Source of the DNA: Pyrinomonadaceae bacterium
Lineage (GTDB): Bacteria; Acidobacteriota; Blastocatellia; Pyrinomonadales; Pyrinomonadaceae
Assembly (NCBI GenBank): GCA_030841105.1
Contig: JAVEDE010000089.1
Coordinates: 1 to 34,856 of the forward strand
Length of the DNA stretch: 34,856 nt
Direction of reading: 5' to 3'
Each line of letters opens with the position of its first letter. Position 1 is the first letter of the stretch. The notes beneath the pieces were generated by a model, which was not told the origin of the DNA, ran no database searches, and was given only the letters and a program-made list of their open reading frames with translations. A program made the translations under genes and the position numbers. Shown here piece after piece: positions 16,511-23,210 of the stretch.

Positions 16511-17434
16511 TCAGGCCGACTGCCGCAACTCTTTCATCCCCTGCGTTAACCACTCGGCACGCAACTTTTCGATTGCCAGTTCCTTGTGCTTGGCCTCGAC
16601 CTCGATCCAGGGGGCGCGCGCGTAAGACGAAGGCATGTCGGTGATGAGATCGCTGTGGTGGCGGTCGTTGAAGGCGGTGCGGCCGTTTGAGATGTGGACG
16701 AGTTGCCATTCGGGCACAGGCCACGTCTCACGCGCGGCGGCGAGATAATAGGCCACGCTCTCGTCCTCGTAGCTGTCCAACTTTTCGCGGCACACGTGAT
16801 GATGCGCGTCGAAGACCATCGGCACGCCCGCCGCGCGGCACACTTCGAGAATCTGCGCCGCGCTGTAGGCGTACTCGTCGTTCTCCAGCGCGAGCCGCGT
16901 GCGAATCTCTTCGGGCAGCGCGCGAATCACTTCGACGAGGCGGTCGGCGCGGTCGCCCTTGCCGCCGTGGATCTCCATCACCGCCCACGCCGAACGCGGC
17001 TGCGCCAGCAAGTCGAAGACGTGCGCGTGCGTCTGCAAAATCTTGATGCTGTTGGCGACGACCTGCTCCGAGTCGGAACTGAGCACGACGAACTGATCCG
17101 GGTGAATGACGAGACGGATGCCGAGCGCGGTCGCGCGTTCGCCCGTGCGGCGCGCTTCCTCTCGAAACTCTTCGAGCACGTCCGCGCCCGCCTCGTCGTC
17201 CGCGAACGGGAAGAGACCGGAAGTGAGCCGGTACAACTTCCACCCACGCCCGCCGCAAAAATCGAGCGCGCCGTTTAAACGCGCGAGGTTATCTGCGTAC
17301 AACTCGCGCAGCATCGCTTTCTGTTCGGGCACGTCGAATTGCAGCAGCCGCTTGCGCGTCAACGCGCGGTAGCGCACGGCGTCCGAAGTGGTGATACAGA
17401 CCAGACCGAGTTGTGGCACAAAGCTATCGCTCAA
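16511..17434 (-). CDS. uvsE: UV damage endonuclease UvsE/UvdE
   Basis: A 307-residue TIM-barrel endonuclease that nicks DNA 5' of UV photoproducts and other lesions, starting alternative excision repair. The sequence follows the family: LGLVCIT near the N-terminus, KLYRLTSGLFPF, RLVIHPDQFVVLSS (H111), MEIHGGKGDR (H156), LENDEYAYS (E184), FDAHHHVCR (D209, H211, H212) and HISNGR. These are the expected three-metal ligands. The start codon is TTG (17434-17432), with AGGGGGAT about 8 nt upstream on the minus strand. It matches the usual N-terminus, and no nearby in-frame ATG exists. It stands in a minus-strand series with ctaA 110 nt upstream and has no other repair gene beside it. Confidence 0.94.
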   Translation of the reverse strand: MSDSFVPQLGLVCITTSDAVRYRALTRKRLLQFDVPEQKAMLRELYADNLARLNGALDFCGGRGWKLYRLTSGLFPFADDEAGADVLEEFREEARRTGERATALGIRLVIHPDQFVVLSSDSEQVVANSIKILQTHAHVFDLLAQPRSAWAVMEIHGGKGDRADRLVEVIRALPEEIRTRLALENDEYAYSAAQILEVCRAAGVPMVFDAHHHVCREKLDSYEDESVAYYLAAARETWPVPEWQLVHISNGRTAFNDRHHSDLITDMPSSYARAPWIEVEAKHKELAIEKLRAEWLTQGMKELRQSA

Positions 17435-17544
17435 AGATAATCCCCCTGCAAGTTTTCCGTTTAGCAGCAGGTCTTATTTAAGCGCAAAGTTTTATTTTTA
17501 ACGACACGAATGTGTCCCTAAAAGCACTCACGGTTTAGCGGCCT

Positions 17545-18513
17545 TCAAGTCTCCAACGCCGCCTGTAGATTTAGCTTCTCGCCTTGCTCGACGGTCGCGC
17601 CGTCGGGAGCGAGGGAGGCGGCCGAGGTGAGGACGAGCGCGATCCAGAAGAGGTCTGCGAGCAAGAGGTGCGTGAGTTGCAGCCAGACGGGCGCGAGCAG
17701 CGCGACGTTCAGAATGCCCGCGCCGAGTTGCACGAGGAAGATCGTCGTGAGGACGCCCGCCAGTTGCCGTGCGCGCGTGAGGCCGGGGCGCAGGAAGTTG
17801 TTGACGTATGACGCGGCGGCGATTGTGTAGATGCCGATGCCGACGGCGAACAGAGGGTGCAGCCCGCGCAGCCGCACGAGGAAGTGCGCCGCCGGTGACA
17901 AGTCCTGCCGCAGCCCCGCCGCCAGAGAGCTTGCGGGAAAGAGCGTGTCGCCGAGCGCGGCCACCGCGCCGCTCACGGCGATGAGGAGCGTGCCGACAAG
18001 ACCGGCGGCGAAGATCGCCCCGACCCGCCCCTGCCCGCGCAAACGCACGCCTTCGCCGCCCATCGCCCACCACGCCGTCAGCGACAGCACGGCGAGCAGC
18101 ACGAACGTGTTCACCAGATGAAACGACATCACGAATGCGCGCGCGATCGAAGCGTTGCCCGCCACCAACTCGAACTTGACGAGCGCTGCGCCGATGAGCG
18201 CCTCGATCAAAATGAAGACGAGCGACCAGAACGCACCGCGCCGCACGCGATGCCCGCGCGGGAACACTTTGCGCGCGCGCCACACCAGATCGACGACGAG
18301 GAGCAAGGCCGCGCCGCTCGTCAGCCGGTGCGTCAGTTCGACCAGAGTCTTAGCGAGTCCCGTCGCGGGGAGCACCTCGCCGTTGCACAGCGGCCAATGG
18401 CTGCCGCAGCCGTCGCCGGAAAACGAAGCGCGCACGTATGCGCCCCACACGATGACGAACAAGTTGGCCGCCACGACGAGCCACGCGTAAGCGGCGAGGC
18501 GATTGAGTTTCAT
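17545..18513 (-). CDS. ctaA: Heme A synthase (COX15/CtaA)
   Basis: A 322-residue inner-membrane protein with eight helices that oxidises the C8 methyl group of heme O to a formyl group, giving heme A for cytochrome oxidases. All four heme-ligand histidines are present: H62 (ELTHRL), H132 (SFHLVN), H219 (GLHPLF) and H282 (QLTHLL). The extracytoplasmic Cys pair C36/C43 (DGCGSHWPLCNG) is typical of the Bacillus-like class. The two four-helix halves are visible. Start ATG 18513 has only a weak upstream GAGAG. No cytochrome oxidase or ctaB gene lies in the window. This shows that the organism makes aa3- or caa3-type oxidase and respires oxygen. Confidence 0.95.
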   Translation of the reverse strand: MKLNRLAAYAWLVVAANLFVIVWGAYVRASFSGDGCGSHWPLCNGEVLPATGLAKTLVELTHRLTSGAALLLVVDLVWRARKVFPRGHRVRRGAFWSLVFILIEALIGAALVKFELVAGNASIARAFVMSFHLVNTFVLLAVLSLTAWWAMGGEGVRLRGQGRVGAIFAAGLVGTLLIAVSGAVAALGDTLFPASSLAAGLRQDLSPAAHFLVRLRGLHPLFAVGIGIYTIAAASYVNNFLRPGLTRARQLAGVLTTIFLVQLGAGILNVALLAPVWLQLTHLLLADLFWIALVLTSAASLAPDGATVEQGEKLNLQAALET

Positions 18514-18571
18514 AAGGGGAACGATCTCTCTTTAGTCTGTTCAAGCGGGCGAAAGAATTTTTTGCTGCCGG

Positions 18572-18592
18572 ATGTCTGTGATTATAAGACAT
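18572..18592. promoter_or_regulatory. Short inverted repeat ATGTCT...AGACAT upstream of ctaA
   Basis: ATGTCT (18572-18577) and AGACAT (18587-18592) surround an AT-rich centre (GTGATTATA), 60-80 nt upstream of the ctaA start. It could be an operator or overlap a -10 box. Weak evidence, by shape only. Confidence 0.25.
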
Positions 18593-18630
18593 GAGCGGGG
18601 CGACGAGGTATGCGTCCGCGCGCGTCTCGC

Positions 18631-19101
18631 TCAACGGGCGGGCGGGCGCGAGTGGCGGTAAGCGGCGCGGAGAATCAGCGCGAAGGGGACGAGCCAGATG
18701 AGATCGTTGGTGACGTTGAGCCAGCCGAGCGCCCACGGCCAGTCGCCGCGCGCGGCGGTCTGGAGGAAGCCGACGGGGCCGAGGAGTTTGCCGAGCAGTC
18801 CGACGAAGATGATCGGCCAGTGTCGGAAGGGGTCGCGCGCGGCGATCGCGTAGCCGACGCCGTAGACGCCGACGACCATGCCGAGGCATTGCCAGATTTG
18901 CGGGTAGTTCGGCGGCGCGACGCCCGCCCAGCGGAAGAAGGCCAGCGGAAATAGAATGACGAACGCGCCCCAAGCGAGGTTGTACGCGCCCGCCGCGTAG
19001 AGCGTCCACGTCATCCAACGCGGGTGCGTTCGATGACTACTATTGTAACCGCTGCCGCTGTCGCCGTTGCCGCTGCCACCGCCGTTGTCGCGTTCGCTCA
19101 T
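18631..19101 (-). CDS. Small 4-TM membrane protein of unknown function
   Basis: A 156-residue protein with four predicted helices (about 33-53, 67-88, 94-114, 128-148). It has the patterns YAAGAYNLAWGAFVILFPLAFF, PNYPQIWQCLGMVVGVYGVGY and WPIIFVGLLGKLLGPVGF. I do not recognise a named family with a known function; similar small membrane proteins are found in many aerobic bacteria. Residues 1-29 are low-complexity Gly/Ser/Asn and encoded by a simple GC-rich repeat. Translation may therefore begin at Met30 (ATG near 19014) instead of ATG 19101. The upstream start sits in the third copy of a tandem repeat whose copies each contain ATGAGCG. ctaA follows 117 nt downstream on the same strand. Confidence 0.7.
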   Translation of the reverse strand: MSERDNGGGSGNGDSGSGYNSSHRTHPRWMTWTLYAAGAYNLAWGAFVILFPLAFFRWAGVAPPNYPQIWQCLGMVVGVYGVGYAIAARDPFRHWPIIFVGLLGKLLGPVGFLQTAARGDWPWALGWLNVTNDLIWLVPFALILRAAYRHSRPPAR

Positions 19102-19165
19102 TCTTCGTCGCCGCTGTCTCGCTCGCTCATTCTTCTGCGGTCGCGTGCGCTCATGCTTCGTCGCT
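19086..19165 (-). repeat. Triple tandem repeat carrying ATGAGCG starts
   Basis: Three copies of GAAGMATGAGCG(A/C)(A/G)CG(C/A)GAC occur with ATGs at 19154, 19130 and 19101 (minus strand), spaced 24 and 29 bp. The first two are in frame with each other. The third, which starts the 4-TM gene, is in another frame. They fill the gap between the stop of the epimerase gene and the 4-TM gene. Confidence 0.85.
19098..19154 (-). other. 18-codon mini-ORF overlapping the 4-TM gene start
   Basis: Starting at ATG 19154 on the minus strand, an 18-codon frame (MSARDRRRMSERDSGDEE) ends in a TGA that overlaps the ATG of the 4-TM gene as ATGA. This is the classical layout for translational coupling. It arises from the repeat at 19086-19165 and may be a leader peptide or a by-product of duplication. 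Confidence 0.35.
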
Positions 19166-19167
19166 GC

Positions 19168-20079
19168 TCACTCGCCGACGGCGTGGCGAAGCGCGCCTTC
19201 GAGTTCGGGATATTTGAACTGGTAGTTGGTCGCCTTGAGTCGCGACGGTTCGGCGCGCTGGCTCGCGAGCAAGGCGGCGTCGGCCATCTCGCCGAACGCG
19301 AGGCGGGCGGCGAAGGCGGGCACGGCAAACAGGGTCGGGCGATTGAGCACACCGCCGAGCGTCTTCGTGAACTCGCCGTTCGTCACCTGTTGCGGCGCGA
19401 CGACGTTGACCGCGCCTTCCAATTCTTCTTGCGCGAGCGCGTGCAGGATCGCGCCCAACGCGTCGTCGAGCGCGATCCAACTCATGTACTGCTTGCCGCT
19501 TCCCAGTTTGCCGCCCGCGCCGAGTTTGAAAGGCGTCAACATCTTCGCGAGCGCGCCGCCCGTGCCGCTGAACACGACGCCGAAGCGCAGCCGCACGACG
19601 CGAATCCCGGCGGCCTTCGCCGCTTCGGTCGCGGCCTCCCACTCGCGGCACACGCCCGACAGAAAATCCGTGCCCGGCGCGCTCGTCTCCGTCAGAGTTT
19701 CCGCGCCGCGGTCGCCGTAGTAGCCGACGGCCGAGGCGGACAGCATGACGCGCGGCGGCGTCTTCAACTTCGCGAGCGTCCCGGCGAGAAGCGACGTGCC
19801 CTGCACGCGGCTGTCACGGATGCGCCGCTTCTTCTCCTCCGTCCAACGCCCCTCGGCAATCGGGTCGCCCGCCAGATGGACGGCCGCGTCGTGGCCTTCG
19901 AGTTCCGCCGCGTCCAACTCGCCGCGCGCTGGATTCCACAACACTTCGCGCGCACCGTCGGCGCGTTGCGGGTGCGCCGCGCCGCGCACGAGACACGTCG
20001 CCTCGTCGCCACGCGCGACGAGCGCGGCCACTAACGCCGAACCGATCAGCCCGCTCGAACCCGTCACGATGATCTTCAT
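19168..20079 (-). CDS. TIGR01777-type NAD-dependent epimerase/SDR39U1 (YfcH-like)
   Basis: A 303-residue atypical short-chain dehydrogenase/reductase. The N-terminal Rossmann motif TGSSGLIGSALVAAL (G-x-x-G-x-x-G) is followed by AVHLAGDPIAEGRW. Then come IRDSRVQGTSLLAGTL, SASAVGYYGDRG (active-site Y-x-x-x-like region), RLRFGVVFSGTGGALAKM and YMSWIALDDALGAI, all characteristic of this family. The C-terminal DUF1731-like segment is NRPTLFAVPAFAARLAFGEMADALL-like. Its reaction is not established; E. coli YfcH and human SDR39U1 are homologues. I start at ATG 20079, with AAGGAGC about 5 nt upstream. The longer open frame to 20181 runs through an inverted repeat and is not conserved in style. Confidence 0.9.
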   Translation of the reverse strand: MKIIVTGSSGLIGSALVAALVARGDEATCLVRGAAHPQRADGAREVLWNPARGELDAAELEGHDAAVHLAGDPIAEGRWTEEKKRRIRDSRVQGTSLLAGTLAKLKTPPRVMLSASAVGYYGDRGAETLTETSAPGTDFLSGVCREWEAATEAAKAAGIRVVRLRFGVVFSGTGGALAKMLTPFKLGAGGKLGSGKQYMSWIALDDALGAILHALAQEELEGAVNVVAPQQVTNGEFTKTLGGVLNRPTLFAVPAFAARLAFGEMADAALLASQRAEPSRLKATNYQFKYPELEGALRHAVGE

Positions 20080-20140
20080 CAACGATGCTCCTTCGCGCCG
20101 CTCTGTGTGAATCGCAGGTTTATAACACGCGCAAACGAGA

Positions 20141-20198
20141 AGTCGCGAGAGAAACGTTTGCGGCGGCGTGGCCTTTGTCAAACGTTTCTCTCGCGACT
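20141..20198. repeat. 20-bp perfect inverted repeat between radical SAM and epimerase genes
   Basis: AGTCGCGAGAGAAACGTTTG (20141-20160) is the exact reverse complement of 20179-20198, with an 18-nt GC-rich loop. It lies 37 nt after the radical SAM stop and 62 nt before the epimerase start. It is likely a terminator or attenuator for minus-strand transcription, though no T-run follows. Confidence 0.9.
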
Positions 20199-20234
20199 CG
20201 AAGTGTCGTCGCCGGACTCAAGCGACGGGCGAAG

Positions 20235-21782
20235 TTAACTTGTCGGCTGCTGGACGCCGTGGCGTCTGCGCTTGCGCGCCGCGCGCCACTTGCCCACGCC
20301 CTCCTGCACGAGCGAGAAGAGCGTCGCGCGGTTCTGGGCGACCAATTTCATCCACGCCCATTTGCTCATCTGCGGGAAGTAGATGCCGCGGAAGAAGAGG
20401 CGCGCGACCAGATGGCCGATCCTGATCTCGACCGGCTTGTCCTTGATGAACTCCATCGCCTCGGCGTTGCGCTCCGGGCTGTAGGAAGTCGTCCACGCGT
20501 GATTAACTTCCTGACGCGCTTCTTTGATCGTCATCTTGAGCGGCGCGTGCGCCATCTCGAAGGGCGCGAAGTCCATCCAGTGGCGCGGGCGTGCGAGTCG
20601 TCCCGAAGCGGCGAGCCGATCATAGAGCGGCGTCGCAGGGAACGGCGTCAGTTGGCCGAAGACGGGCAGCCCCGGCGGCCACGAGTGAATCTCCGCGAGC
20701 GTGCGCTCGGCGACGCCCGGCGTGTCGTTGTCCATGCCGAAGATGAACGAGGTGATAGCGTAGATGTTGCGCTCGGCGAGCCTGCGAAGCACTGCGCCGT
20801 ACTCGCCCGGCTTGCTGAAGTTCTTGTTCACGTCGGCCATGTTCGCAGGGTCAATTGACTCCATGCCGATGAAGACCCACTTGCCGCCCGACTCTGCGAT
20901 CAAGTCAACGAGTTCCTCGTCCTTCAACAAGTTCGCGCTGATCTGCGCGACCCACGGCAACTGCGCGTTGGCGGCGATCATGTCGCGCAATAGCGACTTC
21001 GTGCGTTTGACGTTGATCGCAAAGTTGTCGTCAATGAAGAAGACTGCGACCTGCCCGCCGTCCTGACGCGCGCGCGCCTTGAGGCGGAGGATTTCGTCCA
21101 CGACCGACTCGTTGGAGCGGAAACGGATCGAGTCGCCGAAGAAGCCCGTCACCGTGCAGAACTCGCAGCCGTAAGGGCAGCCGCGCCCCGACTCGATCGG
21201 GATCACGCGGAACGTGCCCCAACCGCCGCCCATGCGTTCGAGCAGCGGGCGCGCGATCTTCGGCACGAGGTTGAATTGATCGAGGTCGAGCGTCTCCCAA
21301 GGGATCAGCGGGTAAGGTTGCAGGCTCGGCTTCTTGTCTTTCCCGTCCTCGCCCACGGGCAGATAAATTTCTTGGAGTTCGCCGCGCGCGGCGTCTTCGA
21401 CGATGCGCGGCCACGTCTCGTCTGCCTCGCCGAGCGCCACGGCGTCGGCGTGGCGCGTGCCCCCGTCGCGCCCGAGCGCTTCGTCGGGGCATTCCGTGAC
21501 GTGCGGCCCGCCCATTACGACTTTGACCCCGGCGGCGCGCAAAGCGTCGGCCATGCGGTAGGCTTTCGCCACCATCCGCGTCATCGCGCCGATGCCGACC
21601 AGCCCGATGCCCTGCTCGCGCACGTAGGCCACCAACTCATCCTCGTCCATCGCGTGCGCGTTGCCGTCAACGAGCAGCACTTCGTGGCCGGGCGGCGTGA
21701 GCGTTTGCAAGAGGAACATCCAGAGGTGCGGCATGAAATTGCGCGTCACGCCGTTGTCCGGGTTATACAACAGAATTTTCAA
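20235..21782 (-). CDS. B12-binding-domain radical SAM protein
   Basis: A 515-residue protein. It has an N-terminal cobalamin-binding Rossmann-like domain (KILLYNPDN, LVGIGAMTRMVAKAYRMADA, VKVVMGGPHVTECPDEAL) and a radical SAM TIM-barrel with the [4Fe-4S] motif C202-x3-C206-x2-C209 (SGRGCPYGCEFC). It also has VFFIDDNFAINVKR, IGMESIDP and TSFIFGMDNDTPG, the normal order for this class. The C-terminal about 100 residues (ARLFFRGIYFPQMSKWAWM) are a tail typical of class B proteins acting on lipid or hydrophobic substrates. Family members methylate or rearrange unactivated carbons (for example the hopanoid methylase HpnP and related enzymes); the substrate here is unknown. The start is TTG 21782 with AAGGGGA 9-10 nt upstream. 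The next ATG would cut into the conserved first strand. The stop is in an AGTTAAC context. Confidence 0.88.
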   Translation of the reverse strand: MKILLYNPDNGVTRNFMPHLWMFLLQTLTPPGHEVLLVDGNAHAMDEDELVAYVREQGIGLVGIGAMTRMVAKAYRMADALRAAGVKVVMGGPHVTECPDEALGRDGGTRHADAVALGEADETWPRIVEDAARGELQEIYLPVGEDGKDKKPSLQPYPLIPWETLDLDQFNLVPKIARPLLERMGGGWGTFRVIPIESGRGCPYGCEFCTVTGFFGDSIRFRSNESVVDEILRLKARARQDGGQVAVFFIDDNFAINVKRTKSLLRDMIAANAQLPWVAQISANLLKDEELVDLIAESGGKWVFIGMESIDPANMADVNKNFSKPGEYGAVLRRLAERNIYAITSFIFGMDNDTPGVAERTLAEIHSWPPGLPVFGQLTPFPATPLYDRLAASGRLARPRHWMDFAPFEMAHAPLKMTIKEARQEVNHAWTTSYSPERNAEAMEFIKDKPVEIRIGHLVARLFFRGIYFPQMSKWAWMKLVAQNRATLFSLVQEGVGKWRAARKRRRHGVQQPTS

Positions 21783-22260
21783 GAGTTACTTTCCCCTTTC
21801 GAGAAACAGGACGATGCTTTTTAGCTTGAGATAATGACGGAATAAACAACAGACGGCACACAGGGGAGTTTAGGGGACTCACAGCCACATGTCGAGCGGT
21901 GAATTTTCGGGGCGGAGTATAACAGAAAACGCGCTAGCGTATACATTCACGCCGCCCGCGAATGTACATCTTGGTACATTAGTCGCCGTCCGCCCGTAAG
22001 TTTTTGACTTATTTTCCCGGCTGCTCCGAGTGAACCTGCAAGCAGAGTAGCACAGATCGGCTCAACCGCCCCGCGCGGCCGCCACGAAAACGCACGCAGC
22101 GCCGGGCGATTTTCGCCGCGCCGAGAAAAGTTCGTGACCGCGGACGCATCCGCGGAGTATGATGCGCGCGTAATTCATTTACAGACATGACGCTCTGCGA
22201 CTTCCATTGACAGAACCAAGGCCGGGGATTTTCGATTGCCACGCGAGGTAGCCCCGTTTA
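21783..22260. other. Divergent intergenic region
   Basis: About 480 bp between the divergent radical SAM gene and the macroglobulin operon. It should contain both promoters and holds the TACATTC/GAATGTA cluster at 21942-21980. AT-rich stretches (21895-21925, 22195-22205) are possible -10 regions, but I cannot fix a promoter. I see no convincing gene in it. Confidence 0.6.
21942..21980. promoter_or_regulatory. Cluster of inverted TACATT boxes, possible operator
   Basis: TACATTC (21942-21948) faces GAATGTA (21960-21966). AATGTAC (21961-21967) in turn faces GTACATT (21974-21980) around 6 nt. Three half-sites thus share the middle copy, in an AT-rich patch of a GC-rich genome within a divergent promoter region. 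This layout suits a dimeric regulator that could affect either gene. No regulator gene is adjacent. Confidence 0.45.
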
Positions 22261-23139
22261 GTGTACCGCTCCACCCTCTCCACAATCTGCCTGCTCGGCT
22301 CGCTCTGCTTCACGCAAGCGGCGTGCGGTGGAGCGTCTCAAGCGCACCAACGCACCGCGTCCGCCGTCGTGACGACAACTTCCGCGACGCCAACGAACGC
22401 GCCGAACACGACTGCCACGCGCGCGCCCGTCGCGCCCGCACGCGTCGTCGGCTCGATTGACGGCGACGACGATGGCATCCCCGACCGCGCCGAACTGCGC
22501 TCCTACGGCGACCGCGAAAATTTCCGACGCTGGTTCACCGCGCTTGCCGAGACGCAGTTTTACGAATTGAGCACGCAGTGGAACGCCGACCAGCGCGACT
22601 GCGCCGGGCTGGTGCGTTTCAGTTGGCGCGAGGCTCTGCGCGCGCACGACCGCCCGTGGCTGCGCCGCATGGGCAGCGCGTACGAGTCCGTCGCGCCCGA
22701 CGTGCGCGCCTACACACTCGGACGCGGCAGCCCCTTAGGCGAACGCCTCTTCCGCACGCGTCCCGGCGCGTTCGAGGAAAATGATCTGACGGACGACACC
22801 TTCTCCGATTTCGCCGACGCGCGCACGCTCAAGGAGTTCAACGCAGAGTTCGTCTCGCGCGACCGCCGTCGCGCAGAGCCGGGCGATCTCTTGTTCTTTC
22901 ATCAACCGTGGGCGCAGCGTTATCCCTACCACGTCATGATCTTTCTCGGCGCGGCGCGCGAGGCGTCCGAAGGCGCGGCCGATTGGGTCGTCTATCACAC
23001 GGGCACGTCTGCCAACGACCGCGGCACGATCAAAAAGGTGCGGCTCGCCGTCCTTGACGAGCACCCCGACCGCCGCTGGCGACCCGTCGAAACCAACCGC
23101 AACTTTTTGGGCTTCTACCGCCTCAAGATTCTCCGTTAG
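22261..23139 (+). CDS. DUF1175 (YfaT-like) NlpC/P60-like exported protein
   Basis: A 292-residue protein with an N-terminal export signal (STICLLGSLCFTQAAC). It may be a lipoprotein with Cys22, although the -3 residue Gln is unusual. After a Thr/Ala/Pro-rich linker (30-60) comes a calcium-type motif DGDDDGIPDRAE (D67, D69, D71; thrombospondin-3/EF-hand like). The domain (about 88-290) fits DUF1175, the family of E. coli YfaT. It has the NlpC/P60-like arrangement of Cys114 (QRDCAGLVRFSWREAL), then PGDLLFF, His224 (YHVMIFLG) and His246 (VVYHTG), which together could form a cysteine-hydrolase site. YfaT accompanies the alpha-2-macroglobulin YfaS in E. coli, and here too the next gene is a macroglobulin (71 nt). 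The start is GTG 22261 with GAGGT about 12 nt upstream. Confidence 0.8.
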   Translation: MYRSTLSTICLLGSLCFTQAACGGASQAHQRTASAVVTTTSATPTNAPNTTATRAPVAPARVVGSIDGDDDGIPDRAELRSYGDRENFRRWFTALAETQFYELSTQWNADQRDCAGLVRFSWREALRAHDRPWLRRMGSAYESVAPDVRAYTLGRGSPLGERLFRTRPGAFEENDLTDDTFSDFADARTLKEFNAEFVSRDRRRAEPGDLLFFHQPWAQRYPYHVMIFLGAAREASEGAADWVVYHTGTSANDRGTIKKVRLAVLDEHPDRRWRPVETNRNFLGFYRLKILR

Positions 23140-23210
23140 CGACCCGTAACAATGCTCTGCGATTTTGTGCGTGAAGATATTGAGTTGAATGTTGGCGAAG
23201 GGCTGATTTT

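Noticed and set aside
17490..17520. Hairpin GACAC-GAAT-GTGTC after ctaA as a terminator
   Set aside because: The stem is only 5 bp and it is followed by an A-rich rather than T-rich tract on the transcribed strand.
19024..20034. 336-codon plus-strand frame opposite the epimerase
   Set aside because: The minus frame holds a clear Rossmann and TIGR01777-type sequence; the plus frame is its shadow.
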